From SB15 sp964639245 (GTDB taxonomy: Bacteria; Chloroflexota; Anaerolineae; Aggregatilineales; J027): a stretch of 64,000 nucleotides of DNA. The translations under genes were made by a program, and so were the position numbers. Where the stretch lies: positions 496,001 to 560,000 of the forward strand of contig CAZXCU010000002.1 in the NCBI GenBank assembly GCA_964639245.1, in the 5' to 3' direction. Below the pieces are notes generated by a model. It was not told the DNA's origin and made no database searches. It saw only the letters and a list, made by a program, of their open reading frames with translations. This document shows positions 14,477-23,518 of the stretch, piece by piece; position 1 is the stretch's first letter, and each line of letters opens with the position of its first letter.

Positions 14477-15091
14477 ATGCGGCTCAAAACGATTTTCCTT
14501 TGCACATTTTTGGCGGTACTTGTGACCGGGTTGACGGTCTATGCTCAAGACCCGACGGCAACACCGTTACCAACCGCTACCGCGACTCCTGTTCCACCAA
14601 CGGCTGTACCCCCTACGGCAACGGCTGTGCCAACCGCAACCCCGATTCCGCTTGCGCCCTTTGTGAATCCGCAAACCGCACGGCCTGATGGCAGTGTGGT
14701 GCATATTGTCCAATTTGGTGACACATTGGACGGGATTATTTTTGCCTATAATAGTTTAGGGATTTTTATAGACAAAGCGGATTTAGGGCGCTTTAATGCT
14801 TGGCGCTTTGAACCCCAGTTTATCTATGTGGGCGATGCGATTATCATTTTGCCACCCGGTTCGGTTGACCCGAATACAGGGCAGTTGCTGGTGACAGATG
14901 TAGAATTGGATGCGTATACGGCGGGCGGGCAAGCGCCGGCTGCGGCTGCTACCACTGCCCCGCAGACCACCACGGATACCACCGCGCCGACTCCAGTGCC
15001 TGCCGCATCGGGCAATTTGCCAAGCGAACCCAGTGTTCCCGCGCTTCAATCGATTGATCCCTTTGTGCCAGTCAGTTCAGTGGGTCGGTAG
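14477..15091 (+). CDS. Secreted LysM-like domain protein with Thr/Pro linker
   Basis: 204 residues: signal peptide (TIFLCTFLAVLVTGLTVYA), a Thr/Pro/Ala-rich linker (residues 26-60), a LysM-like module around VVHIVQFGDTLDGIIFAY to YVGDAIIILPPG, and a second Ala/Thr-rich tail ending NLPSEPSVPALQSIDPF. LysM modules bind N-acetylglucosamine polymers such as peptidoglycan, so the protein probably sits on the wall. It matches the first third of the next gene product almost throughout, so the two arose by tandem duplication. First gene of the operon; no membrane anchor. Confidence 0.8.
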   Translation: MRLKTIFLCTFLAVLVTGLTVYAQDPTATPLPTATATPVPPTAVPPTATAVPTATPIPLAPFVNPQTARPDGSVVHIVQFGDTLDGIIFAYNSLGIFIDKADLGRFNAWRFEPQFIYVGDAIIILPPGSVDPNTGQLLVTDVELDAYTAGGQAPAAAATTAPQTTTDTTAPTPVPAASGNLPSEPSVPALQSIDPFVPVSSVGR

Positions 15092-16426
15092 ATGAGACGC
15101 ATTTTTTTCTTGCTGGTGGTGTGCCTGAGTTTTTCAATCGCAGGGACAGCGCTGGCACAGCAAAGCCCGGTGACACCCCAAGCCCCGCGCCCCGATGGGA
15201 GCATCGTGCATGTGGTGCAGTTTGGCGAAACCCTTGAAGGGATTCTGGCGGCGTATGCCAATTATGGTGTGACGCTGGATAATGTGCTGGTGTATAACAA
15301 TTGGCGGTTTCGTCCCCAGTATATTTTTGTGGGGGATGAAATTGTTGTGCTGCCGCCCGGTGCGGTTGACCCCGCGACGGGAGCGCTTGTGCCGGGCTTT
15401 TCACCCGCCGCCGCCGCAACAGCGATTCCGCCCACGACTGCCGCAACCGCCGTGCCCGTCCAACCAACGCTTGCGCCTACGACTGCCCCGACTCAAAATT
15501 TACCTTCTGAACCAAGTGCGCCTGCCTTTCAAGCGATTCAGCCCTTTTTACCTGTCGGAATCGCTTCGGCGGAAGTGGCGTTGGCGAGTACCCCTGAAGC
15601 GGAATCGCCAACGCTTGAACCTCAAGTACCTGCCTTGGCAACGGAAGAAGCCCTAGAAATTACGCCAACTATCACGCCCGAATTGCCCACCCTAACGCCA
15701 ACGCTTGAAGTTGTGGAACAAACGACAGAAGAAGTGATCGAAAGCACCGCCACCTCCGAATCCCCAACCGAGGTGGTGGAAGTCGCGCCAGTGGTGACCG
15801 AAGAATCGATTGAACCCACGGCGACGCACACACCAGAGTCTCCAACCAACACTTCTGAGCCGACTGTGTTGGCAACGGAAGCAATTGTCGAAAACACGCC
15901 AACTCAGACCCCCAAGCCGATTGATCTTGCCAGTGTGCCGGATTTCACCGCCGAAACAGGCTTGATTTGTGTGCGCTTTTTTGAGGATGCCAACCAGAAT
16001 GGGCGGTTTGAAAATTCAGAAGCGCTGCTGACGGGTGGGACAATTCGTATCGCTGATACCGAAGAATCCAGCACGGAAGATGTCTTGTGTGTAGACGATA
16101 TTCCGCCGGGGGAAATGCTCATCGAAGCAACTGCGCCCGATTCGTATGGGTTGACGACCAGTCCGAGTCTCAAAGTGCAGGTCATCGCCGGACAAACCAG
16201 CGAGGTGATTTTTGGCGCAGTGGCAGGCTATCAACCGCCTGATACCCCTGTGCCTGCTGCCGAAACGCTGACCGCACCGCTTCCAGACACTTTACAGGCG
16301 GTTCAAACCGAAGCGGAAGACTCCTTCCGACTGCGCGATTATAGCGCGTTTCTGGTACTGGCCGTGGCACTTGGGCTACTCATCGGCGGTGGGGCAATCA
16401 TTGCGGCGCTGCGCTCATTCCGATAA
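15092..16426 (+). CDS. LysM-like / SdrD-B-like surface protein with C-terminal membrane anchor
   Basis: 444 residues. Signal peptide, LysM-like module (IVHVVQFGETLEGILAAY to FVGDEIVVLPPG), a low-complexity Thr/Pro/Glu stretch (residues 110-285), a beta-sandwich with the SdrD-B pattern (GLICVRFFEDANQNGRFENSE, then IPPGEMLIEATAPDSYGLT), and a C-terminal hydrophobic helix FLVLAVALGLLIGGGAIIAAL followed by RSFR. It should be tethered to the membrane with its LysM part reaching the wall. ATG follows the TAG of the previous gene directly, with no gap. Confidence 0.8.
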   Translation: MRRIFFLLVVCLSFSIAGTALAQQSPVTPQAPRPDGSIVHVVQFGETLEGILAAYANYGVTLDNVLVYNNWRFRPQYIFVGDEIVVLPPGAVDPATGALVPGFSPAAAATAIPPTTAATAVPVQPTLAPTTAPTQNLPSEPSAPAFQAIQPFLPVGIASAEVALASTPEAESPTLEPQVPALATEEALEITPTITPELPTLTPTLEVVEQTTEEVIESTATSESPTEVVEVAPVVTEESIEPTATHTPESPTNTSEPTVLATEAIVENTPTQTPKPIDLASVPDFTAETGLICVRFFEDANQNGRFENSEALLTGGTIRIADTEESSTEDVLCVDDIPPGEMLIEATAPDSYGLTTSPSLKVQVIAGQTSEVIFGAVAGYQPPDTPVPAAETLTAPLPDTLQAVQTEAEDSFRLRDYSAFLVLAVALGLLIGGGAIIAALRSFR

Positions 16427-16448
16427 ACCATCGACGGAAAGGAATTTC

Positions 16449-18059
16449 ATGCGAGCTTGGTGGATGCTGTTCTTTTTGTTTGTCTCGCTGCTGGCGGCGT
16501 GCCAATCTGACCCCGAACCTGAACCGGAAATTATTGTGGTCACTGCCACGCGGAGTCGCCCGACGGACGTTGCGTTTGAACCCACCATGCGCCCGACTGA
16601 TCCGCCGGCTTTTCCATCTTCGACACCAATTCCCACTGAGATTCCTGCAACACTCACCCCGACGCAGTTTTTAACGAGTACCTTGAGCGTTGAGCAACTC
16701 CCCGGATTTCCTACGGCGACTCCTTCTCCGACGGTGGACGGTGTGCCAAGTCCAACCCTCTTTTTATCGCCAACGCCGTTTACACCGGGTGTTTTCCCCA
16801 CTTCTACTGGTCAAATTGTTACCAATGTACCCCTTGTTGGTTCGCCTACGATCATAGTGAATGAAGTGCCGGGTGTGCAGCCAAGCGCCACTACTGCTTT
16901 TGAACTGGCGATGAATACCGATGGGTTGAATGTGGAGTATCCCACCGCCATTTCGGATTTAGCCCCGCGCCCCGAAGCGCTGCCGGTGATTGATGTCCGA
17001 AAATTAGGGATGCAAATTCATCCATTTGTCTCACAGGATGAATGGCGGAATGCGCTTGGGTTGACCAAACAACTTAAAATGGGCTGGATTAAAATTCAAA
17101 TCCCTTGGGAAGTTGCCGAACCCGAACCGGGGCAATTTAGCGATTTGTACCGCCATACGGTGGAATTGGTGCAGCGTGCCAATCTGGAAGGCTTTCAAAT
17201 TCTGGTGAGTGTCAACCGTGCGCCGTACTGGGCGCGTCCAGAGGGGGCAGATTTGTCGCATGGTGGCCCGCCCACCGACCCGAACGCCTTCGCATTGTTC
17301 ATCAACAAACTGATTGTGGATATTCAACCCCAGTTTATTCATGCCATCGAAATCTGGAATGAGCCAAATTTGATGCGCGAATGGGATGGTGTACCGATGA
17401 CAGGTGGGGAATATATGCGCTATTTTGAACCCGCCTATAACGCTGCCAAAGCCGCTGACCCGGATATTATCGTGGTGACAGCCGGACTCGCGCCGGTGGG
17501 AGATATTCCCGATGCCGCACGCGATGACCGTCAATTTGTACGGGAGATGTATGAAGCGGGTCTCGGAAATTTCCCCGATGCACGGTTGGGAATGCACCCT
17601 TACGGCTGGGCCAATGGGCCGGATGCACGCTGTTGTATGGAAGGCAGTTGGCAGGACGCACCGCAGTTTTTCATGCTTGACACGCTGGATGACTACCGTG
17701 AAATTACGCTGGATTACAACGATGCTGGTAGAAAATTCTGGCTAACCGAGTTTGGCTGGGGGACGTATCGGGGCATTAACCGCGATGGGCAGGACGCAGA
17801 ACCGCCCGCCGTGGCTGGCTTTTTTGGCATGATTACCCTGCAAGAACAGGCCGAATTTAACCTGCGAGCGATTGAGATTTTCCAGCAAGCGCCCTACGCG
17901 GACTTTGTTGAAATGGCTTTTTTGTGGAACATGAATTTTGCCACCATTCCCGATGCGGTACAGAATCAAGGGGAACAGGCGGGGTACAGTTTGTTAGACG
18001 CGGGTGGGCGACCCCGATTGGCTTTCTGGTATTTGCTCAATACACGGAAAATTCGGTAG
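16449..18059 (+). CDS. Lipoprotein glycoside hydrolase, clan GH-A (GH39/GH5-like)
   Basis: 536 residues. Lipoprotein signal peptide ends with the lipobox LLAAC, so the protein is fixed to the membrane outside. After a Thr/Pro-rich linker to about residue 150, a TIM barrel follows: acid/base Glu305 in IEIWNEPN and nucleophile Glu434 in WLTEFGWG, the two conserved clan-A positions, plus GMHPYGWANG. Retaining hydrolysis of a polysaccharide or glycan is expected; the substrate is unknown. Start ATG 16449 follows GGAAAGGA. It lies 22 bases after the previous gene. A nucleophile-lacking paralogue is at 30468. Confidence 0.85.
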   Translation: MRAWWMLFFLFVSLLAACQSDPEPEPEIIVVTATRSRPTDVAFEPTMRPTDPPAFPSSTPIPTEIPATLTPTQFLTSTLSVEQLPGFPTATPSPTVDGVPSPTLFLSPTPFTPGVFPTSTGQIVTNVPLVGSPTIIVNEVPGVQPSATTAFELAMNTDGLNVEYPTAISDLAPRPEALPVIDVRKLGMQIHPFVSQDEWRNALGLTKQLKMGWIKIQIPWEVAEPEPGQFSDLYRHTVELVQRANLEGFQILVSVNRAPYWARPEGADLSHGGPPTDPNAFALFINKLIVDIQPQFIHAIEIWNEPNLMREWDGVPMTGGEYMRYFEPAYNAAKAADPDIIVVTAGLAPVGDIPDAARDDRQFVREMYEAGLGNFPDARLGMHPYGWANGPDARCCMEGSWQDAPQFFMLDTLDDYREITLDYNDAGRKFWLTEFGWGTYRGINRDGQDAEPPAVAGFFGMITLQEQAEFNLRAIEIFQQAPYADFVEMAFLWNMNFATIPDAVQNQGEQAGYSLLDAGGRPRLAFWYLLNTRKIR

Positions 18060-18081
18060 GGGTGTCGATGGTACATGAGCC

Positions 18082-20151
18082 ATGCTAGAGCCGATTGAAG
18101 AAGCGATAGAACTCGCGCAGGCAGGACGCAAATCCTCTGCGCGGGTGATGCTTTTGGCGATGCTTGAAGATGACCCGACGGATGAAGAAGCATGGTTGTG
18201 GCTGGCCTATTGTGCAGCCAATGCCGATGAATACAGCCACGCAATTGACAAACTCCTTCAATTAAATCCCCGCCACGCCACCGCCAAACGTCTGAGAAAA
18301 CAAGTTGCCCAGCGCGAAATTTTTGAGCAAACCGGACGGGATGTGCTGGCGGAGCGGGAATCGCGCCGGATGCTGTGGGTTCGGCAGATGGTGGGTTTGG
18401 TGGTGATTACGTTTTTGCTGTTCGGGGGATTGGCAATTGTCTATGTGCTGCAAGCCCCTGAAAGCGACAATTCTACCCCCCGAATTATCACTGCCACGCC
18501 GCAACCCACCCCCATTTCCTCTTTACCCCTGACTATTCTGTCGCAGGGTGAAAATGTGATATTTCTTACCGATTCAGACAATTTTCTGTATGTCATGAAT
18601 GCAGCAGGGCAGGCGTTTTTAGTGGCGGAAAATGCTCGGTTTCCGTCGTTGTCTCCTGATGGCAAACGCCTTTTGCTGGTACGTGATGATTCTTTGGTAA
18701 TGATGGATTTGGCATCCAACCAAACGACGCTGATTCTTGCGGGCGAATCTTTCTCCTATCCCTCGTGGGCAGGCGAAAATATCATCTTTACCGCCGATAA
18801 CACCCTGTGGCAGATAGATGCACGGGGAAAAAATCGGGAAAAATTGGCAGAAAACGTCAGGCAGGGTGTCATTTCTCCGCAAGGCAGCTTGGCCTATACA
18901 ACGCTGGAGGGTAGCCTGAGCATTGGCGAAAAAATGATTGAAAATGCTAGCCATGCGGCGTGGGCATCGGATGGCACAATGTTGGCCTATCAATCGTCCG
19001 TGACGGGCGGAACACACCTGTATATCCATGACATGGAACGCGGAGAAACCGAAAAAGTGGATTTTCTCAGTGGGGGCTTTCAACCTGTCTGGTGGGGCGA
19101 ATCGCTGATTTTTAACAGCCGCCGAACGGGAACGCCCGATATTTTTGTCTTTGAAGATGGCAAAATAACCCATGTATTTTCCGGGGATGTCCAGCACATG
19201 ACGGCGGGAACACTGGGGAGCAACCTATCGGCTTACGGGGAAAAAATCACGCTGGACGGGCAGTGGGTCGCTGTTCAAGCGGCGGTAAATTCTAGCCTTT
19301 ACGATGTGGATTTTATTTCCACCGACTCGGGACTCGCGGTAGGCGAAAATGGCACGATTTTACGTTATCAAAATGGCGTGTGGTCACGGATGGATGTTCG
19401 GCTGAATGAACGGGTGCGTTTGTTCGGGGTGGAGATGCTTTCCGAAAATGAAGCATGGGCGGTGGGTGAACGCGGTACGATAGTGCATTTCGTGAACGGT
19501 AGATGGGAACAGATTGCCAGCCCTACGCAAGAGACACTTCCTGACCTCATCGGCAATACTTCCTTGCGATTTGAAAACGGTGCTTGGCAGGTCAATGAAA
19601 ATACACCGGAAAATTTACCCCCCAATATTTTAGATACCGATGGCGATTGGTCGGTGGGCTATGGTGGGCTGATGATGTATCAAAATGTGCCGATTCCCAA
19701 AGTGACCTTTGAAAATTTATATGGCATCAGCCATGGGTGGGCAGTCGGGGAAAATGGCACACTGCTCCATTTTTCGATGGAGAATGCCGATGCGCCGCTG
19801 GAAACACCTTTGCCAACATTTGACTCTTGGTCACAGGTCGTCCAACAAAAATTGATGTGCTTTGTTTTGCAGGGGGAATATTTTTACGAATATCGGCTGA
19901 TATTTGAACCCTTGCAGGAAGACGATTCCTTGCTTGCCACCGGAATTTTGCCGGATTATTCGCTTGTTCTGCTGGAGGGGGAACTGACCCCCGATGAACT
20001 TCTTTTGCGGGAAGACTCGGTTTTGCGGGGGGATTATCGGGTGCAGGGACAGGTAAGCCTTCGTCTGGAGGATGGGCAGCTACAGGGGAGTGTCATAACC
20101 GATTCTGAGGAACTTGCCGCAGAAATAGTCGGATGCAAGGGCGATTCGTAA
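18082..20151 (+). CDS. TPR - transmembrane - beta-propeller protein (TolB/YCF48-like)
   Basis: 689 residues. Residues 1-75 are TPR-like helices (EEAWLWLAYCAANADEYSHAIDKLLQLNPRHATAKRL), residues 98-123 a single membrane helix (VGLVVITFLLFGGLAIVYVL), and the remainder is extracellular. It begins with TolB/WD40-type blades (SPDGKRLLLVRDD, SDGTMLAYQSS) and continues with YCF48-like repeats (STDSGLAVGENGTILRYQNGVW, SENEAWAVGERGTIVHFVNGRW, ISHGWAVGENGTLLHF). It links a cytoplasmic interaction domain to an outside propeller. Last gene of the operon, 22 bases after the glycosidase. No catalytic motif seen. Confidence 0.75.
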   Translation: MLEPIEEAIELAQAGRKSSARVMLLAMLEDDPTDEEAWLWLAYCAANADEYSHAIDKLLQLNPRHATAKRLRKQVAQREIFEQTGRDVLAERESRRMLWVRQMVGLVVITFLLFGGLAIVYVLQAPESDNSTPRIITATPQPTPISSLPLTILSQGENVIFLTDSDNFLYVMNAAGQAFLVAENARFPSLSPDGKRLLLVRDDSLVMMDLASNQTTLILAGESFSYPSWAGENIIFTADNTLWQIDARGKNREKLAENVRQGVISPQGSLAYTTLEGSLSIGEKMIENASHAAWASDGTMLAYQSSVTGGTHLYIHDMERGETEKVDFLSGGFQPVWWGESLIFNSRRTGTPDIFVFEDGKITHVFSGDVQHMTAGTLGSNLSAYGEKITLDGQWVAVQAAVNSSLYDVDFISTDSGLAVGENGTILRYQNGVWSRMDVRLNERVRLFGVEMLSENEAWAVGERGTIVHFVNGRWEQIASPTQETLPDLIGNTSLRFENGAWQVNENTPENLPPNILDTDGDWSVGYGGLMMYQNVPIPKVTFENLYGISHGWAVGENGTLLHFSMENADAPLETPLPTFDSWSQVVQQKLMCFVLQGEYFYEYRLIFEPLQEDDSLLATGILPDYSLVLLEGELTPDELLLREDSVLRGDYRVQGQVSLRLEDGQLQGSVITDSEELAAEIVGCKGDS

Positions 20152-20164
20152 ACCGCCCTTATTT
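20137..20164. terminator. Hairpin AAGGGCG / CGCCCTT at the end of convergent genes
   Basis: Seven-base perfect arms, ten-base loop containing the TAA of the propeller gene, followed on the plus strand by ATTTTA. It is placed to stop the plus-strand operon and perhaps the opposing gene. Confidence 0.55.
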
Positions 20165-22197
20165 TACGCGCTGGCGAAATAGGTGCGTGGGGCGGTGAGG
20201 GGGGCTTCCTCGATCTTAGCAATTACCTCGGCCCAGCCAATTTTTGCGGAAGCCATACCAGAAGGCAGCACATAGCCCTTTAAATCCTCTAAATAATCCG
20301 CCACGATGACCCGCACCGCCGGATAGTTTTTGGATGGATATTCAAAAACATTCGCTTCGGGTTGCTCCATTCCGCCTAACCACCGGAAAAGTAGTTCGTC
20401 TAAGGGGCGGGTGTAATCGCCAACCGTGACAACCCAGTTCGGAATGTTGATACACCCGGCGGAGGTGCGTTTGGTGATGACTTCTTGATTGACGGTTTGT
20501 TCCCAGCGTTGCCACGGTGACCCGTGAATGGCAAAACCTTCATTATCAAAAAAGGCTGTGAAGGGTACGCCGGGGGCCCAAGGCTGCATACTCCGTGCCA
20601 GCCATTTGGTGGTAATGACATACGAACCGCGTGGGGTGGCAAAGGGATTCAAAACAATCGGGGTTTTGATGAGCAGGGTGTCTTTTTCAAACGCGATGAG
20701 TTCGCGGTCAACCAAGCTGATAATGACATATTTATCGCTGTGTGCCACCGTCGAATCGATGAGGTAAGGAATCGGGCGGGCGTGGTCATAGGCAATAGGC
20801 CACAGGTCGCTGAGTTTGACGTAAATTGGCACCCCCAAGCGAAATTGTACATTGTCGGTGGGGGAGTCGGGAATCAACTGTACCCATTCGCTGTTTTCAA
20901 TCGCCTGATAGCGCACAATCGCCCCTTGCATCAGCAAATGCACCCCAAAGCGCGTATTGCTAATGACGGGATTCCGAATCGGATATTCTTCGGACGGCGT
21001 GCTGTAAATTTTGATGCCTTCTGGCACAACAAAGGCATAGTTGTATTGCCCCGCCGCAAATTCGTTACTGCGGGTGTAGGTTTTGTTGAGGTGTTCATCG
21101 AAAAACAGCGCATAATTCAATTCGCGGTCAAGCGCTTCTTGGACACGGGCAATCGTTGCATCGTGTTTGCCTTTGACGACTTCATCCAACAGGCCAAACA
21201 GGGGCAGCACTTTGGTATCCGAATTGACCGAGAAAAAAGCCAGTAGGTAACTTTTGCCGTTGGCGTTGTGGATAATCCCGCCATCGGTGACAACCGTTCC
21301 GGCTACGCTGTCTGCTGCGCCAAGTGAACCCGCTTTGCTGTACGAAATGGCATCGTTGGCAAAGGCTACATCTTCCAAGTTGGAACGGCGCTCATTTTGA
21401 ATCACGCTTAAAAGTTCCAGACACACTTCGCGCTGGCGGGCAGGCATGGCGCTCCACATCCACGCATAATACAGTCCTAAATCGCGGGGAGTCATCAAAT
21501 TGCTATAATTCAAAAGTTGATAATCAATATTGGCTTCACGCCCCGTATAGCGCTGGTCGGTGGTGTTCATGCCCACGATGCCATATGTCCAATCGCTGAG
21601 GCCGGAAAGCTGCGAAATCCCCACGACTTCGCGTGACCAATCATTAAATAGGACAAGCGGTTCGGTGCTGCCTTGCTGCTGGGCAACATATTGTAGCGCC
21701 ACGCCTGTCGCCGGATTGTCGCTAATCACAATCATCTGATACAGGTGATTTAAAATCGCGTTGTGCTGCTGCCATGCGTCTTGATAGGTTTCGGGAACAC
21801 CACTGCGAACCGGCCAATATTCCACCGGAACACTGCCCCAGACCGATTCATCCACCTGATTGAGAAAATACATCAGCACACCCGCTTTAAACGCCGAAGC
21901 CACAGGCAGCACCTGTTCGGTTTTTAAACCCGCAAGCAGTTGATTGTTGGTCATGTCATAGAGTAGCAGCCCGATGGCCGAAATTCCGGTCAGTTCTGCA
22001 AACAGGTCATTCAACGGGGCAAGATAGGGTTTTTCCAGCCAATTCAGGTAATTTTCAAGGACATTTTCGCTGTCTGTCTGTTTGGCAGTGGTGGAAAAAA
22101 TACCCTCATCCAACAACAGACGGGGGGCAGCCAGCGCGGGGAGCAGCGCTGCCATGCTGCCTAAAAATTGACGGCGGGAAGGATGGTGTTTACGCAT
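20164..22197 (-). CDS. Tat-exported fusion: serine hydrolase (beta-lactamase-like) + L,D-transpeptidase (YkuD)
   Basis: 677 residues. The N-terminus has a twin-arginine motif (SRRQFLG) before a hydrophobic stretch. Residues 60-340 carry the penicillin-recognising motifs S101-A-F-K104 and S159-D-N161. Residues 490-605 are a YkuD domain with His558 (IHGSPW) and nucleophile Cys582 (SAGCINIPN). The second domain would make 3-3 peptidoglycan cross-links or attach proteins to the wall; the first may trim or recognise stem peptides. Between them lies a beta-rich part of about 100 residues that may be SH3-like. ATG start; convergent with the propeller gene. Confidence 0.88.
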   Translation of the reverse strand: MRKHHPSRRQFLGSMAALLPALAAPRLLLDEGIFSTTAKQTDSENVLENYLNWLEKPYLAPLNDLFAELTGISAIGLLLYDMTNNQLLAGLKTEQVLPVASAFKAGVLMYFLNQVDESVWGSVPVEYWPVRSGVPETYQDAWQQHNAILNHLYQMIVISDNPATGVALQYVAQQQGSTEPLVLFNDWSREVVGISQLSGLSDWTYGIVGMNTTDQRYTGREANIDYQLLNYSNLMTPRDLGLYYAWMWSAMPARQREVCLELLSVIQNERRSNLEDVAFANDAISYSKAGSLGAADSVAGTVVTDGGIIHNANGKSYLLAFFSVNSDTKVLPLFGLLDEVVKGKHDATIARVQEALDRELNYALFFDEHLNKTYTRSNEFAAGQYNYAFVVPEGIKIYSTPSEEYPIRNPVISNTRFGVHLLMQGAIVRYQAIENSEWVQLIPDSPTDNVQFRLGVPIYVKLSDLWPIAYDHARPIPYLIDSTVAHSDKYVIISLVDRELIAFEKDTLLIKTPIVLNPFATPRGSYVITTKWLARSMQPWAPGVPFTAFFDNEGFAIHGSPWQRWEQTVNQEVITKRTSAGCINIPNWVVTVGDYTRPLDELLFRWLGGMEQPEANVFEYPSKNYPAVRVIVADYLEDLKGYVLPSGMASAKIGWAEVIAKIEEAPLTAPRTYFASA

Positions 22198-22250
22198 ACG
22201 GATAAAACCCTATCATGATTAAGATATGTAAAACGCATTTTAGTACAATT

Positions 22251-23288
22251 TTAGGTTGCGTGGGTAGGCTGTTGAACGTCGCTTGTCTGACGAATTTCAC
22301 GGGTCAACCCGCCCAGCGAGAGTCCCATCGCAGAAAGCCCCCAGATGCCTCCCAAGATAATCGCGCCAATTTCGATTATCCACAGTGTCCATGAATAGCT
22401 GGTGGCGGTGGTGGTGTCATAACCGGCCGTTGTCAGGGCAAGCACGGCGGCGGCCTGAAAAACACCAATCGCACCCGGCAAAGAGGGGGCAGCAATCCCC
22501 AGCGCAATGAATCCCGTCACCAGAAAACCGACCCCTATAGTCGGGGTGTGGTCTAAAAATGCGAACAAGCCTACATAAAAAAATACGAAATAGGTCAGCC
22601 ATGTGAGGAATGATAATGCCACCGTGTTGATCAGGCGGCGTGGTGTAGCGATGATTTTGAGACCGTTAAGGGTATCTTCGACAAATTGGAGACCGCGCCG
22701 GGCAAGGGAGTCCGGCAGGGGACGGCTAAAAAATTTTGCCACTTTTAAAATGATCGGGTGGGTACGCGGCAGAAAAATCAGCCCCATCCCGCCGATGATG
22801 GTCAGAACAATCAAAACGCCTAATGTGGAGGTGGTTTCGGCGGAAAGGGCAGCACCCTCTGGCAGCAATGCCAAGCCCACCCCCACACACAGCAGCGCAA
22901 TGGAGAGATCGAGCAGGCGTTCCAGCGTGATGCCAGAAAGTCCGGCCCCGGCGCTTTGCTGCGGCTCACGGCTCATCAGCAGGATTCGGGCAACTTCGCC
23001 CAAGCGGAACGGCAGCACCGCATTAAAAAAATAACCGATGTTGGTGATGTGAAACGCCCGCCAGAAGGGAAGGTGCGCCTGTAAAAAGTGCTGCCAGCGC
23101 ACCGAACGAATATACATTGAAAAGGGGTATACTCCTATTAAGAGAAGTAAGTAGGCGGCTTCGGCTTGACGGATATTTTCGACCACTTCCTCAAAATTCA
23201 CCTGCGAAAATAAAATGCCGATTGCGCCGATAGAAAAAATCGCGCTGAGAACAAGCGGCAGAAGACTTTTGAGGGAAATGGTATTCAT
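22251..23288 (-). CDS. Lysylphosphatidylglycerol synthase-type transmembrane protein (UPF0104 flippase-like)
   Basis: 345 residues, seven to eight hydrophobic segments, with the family's signature in the first third: RSVRWQHFLQAHLPFWRAFHITNIGYFFNAVLPFRLGEVARILLM. No cytosolic catalytic part of MprF is attached. Proteins of this family (AglD/UPF0104) are often near lipid-linked sugar genes and are suspected to move lipids across the membrane. ATG 23288 follows GGAG. It precedes the transpeptidase fusion by 53 bases on the same strand and may be co-transcribed with it. Confidence 0.85.
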   Translation of the reverse strand: MNTISLKSLLPLVLSAIFSIGAIGILFSQVNFEEVVENIRQAEAAYLLLLIGVYPFSMYIRSVRWQHFLQAHLPFWRAFHITNIGYFFNAVLPFRLGEVARILLMSREPQQSAGAGLSGITLERLLDLSIALLCVGVGLALLPEGAALSAETTSTLGVLIVLTIIGGMGLIFLPRTHPIILKVAKFFSRPLPDSLARRGLQFVEDTLNGLKIIATPRRLINTVALSFLTWLTYFVFFYVGLFAFLDHTPTIGVGFLVTGFIALGIAAPSLPGAIGVFQAAAVLALTTAGYDTTTATSYSWTLWIIEIGAIILGGIWGLSAMGLSLGGLTREIRQTSDVQQPTHAT

Positions 23289-23478
23289 AAGACTCCATAA
23301 ATTCTGACGTTAGCGTGGTCACACATGCACGCTCACAAAAACTAACGGGTAAAGGGCAAAAACTCAAGTGTCGGTTTTATTTAGACAGCCAGCATGGATG
23401 AAATTCCGCAGGGGTGGGGACAGCATTTAGTAAAAGTTATTTTACACAAAATTTAATAGCTGCTTAACCCTTTGCCCT

Positions 23479-23484
23479 TATAAT
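23479..23484 (+). promoter_or_regulatory. -10 element TATAAT before the DUF6798-like gene
   Basis: Exact -10 hexamer, 34 bases before ATG 23519; no convincing -35 element at the usual distance. The rest of the 23289-23518 spacer shows nothing else. Confidence 0.4.
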
Positions 23485-23518
23485 TTCACCACATTTACGT
23501 TTTTCAGGAGGTATGCTC

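Noticed and set aside
15622..15897. Ser/Val-rich minus-strand frame
   Set aside because: Mirror of the Thr/Pro/Glu linker in the LysM surface protein; a composition artefact.
20524..21246. 240-residue plus-strand frame opposite the transpeptidase fusion
   Set aside because: Antisense shadow of a gene with two recognisable active sites.
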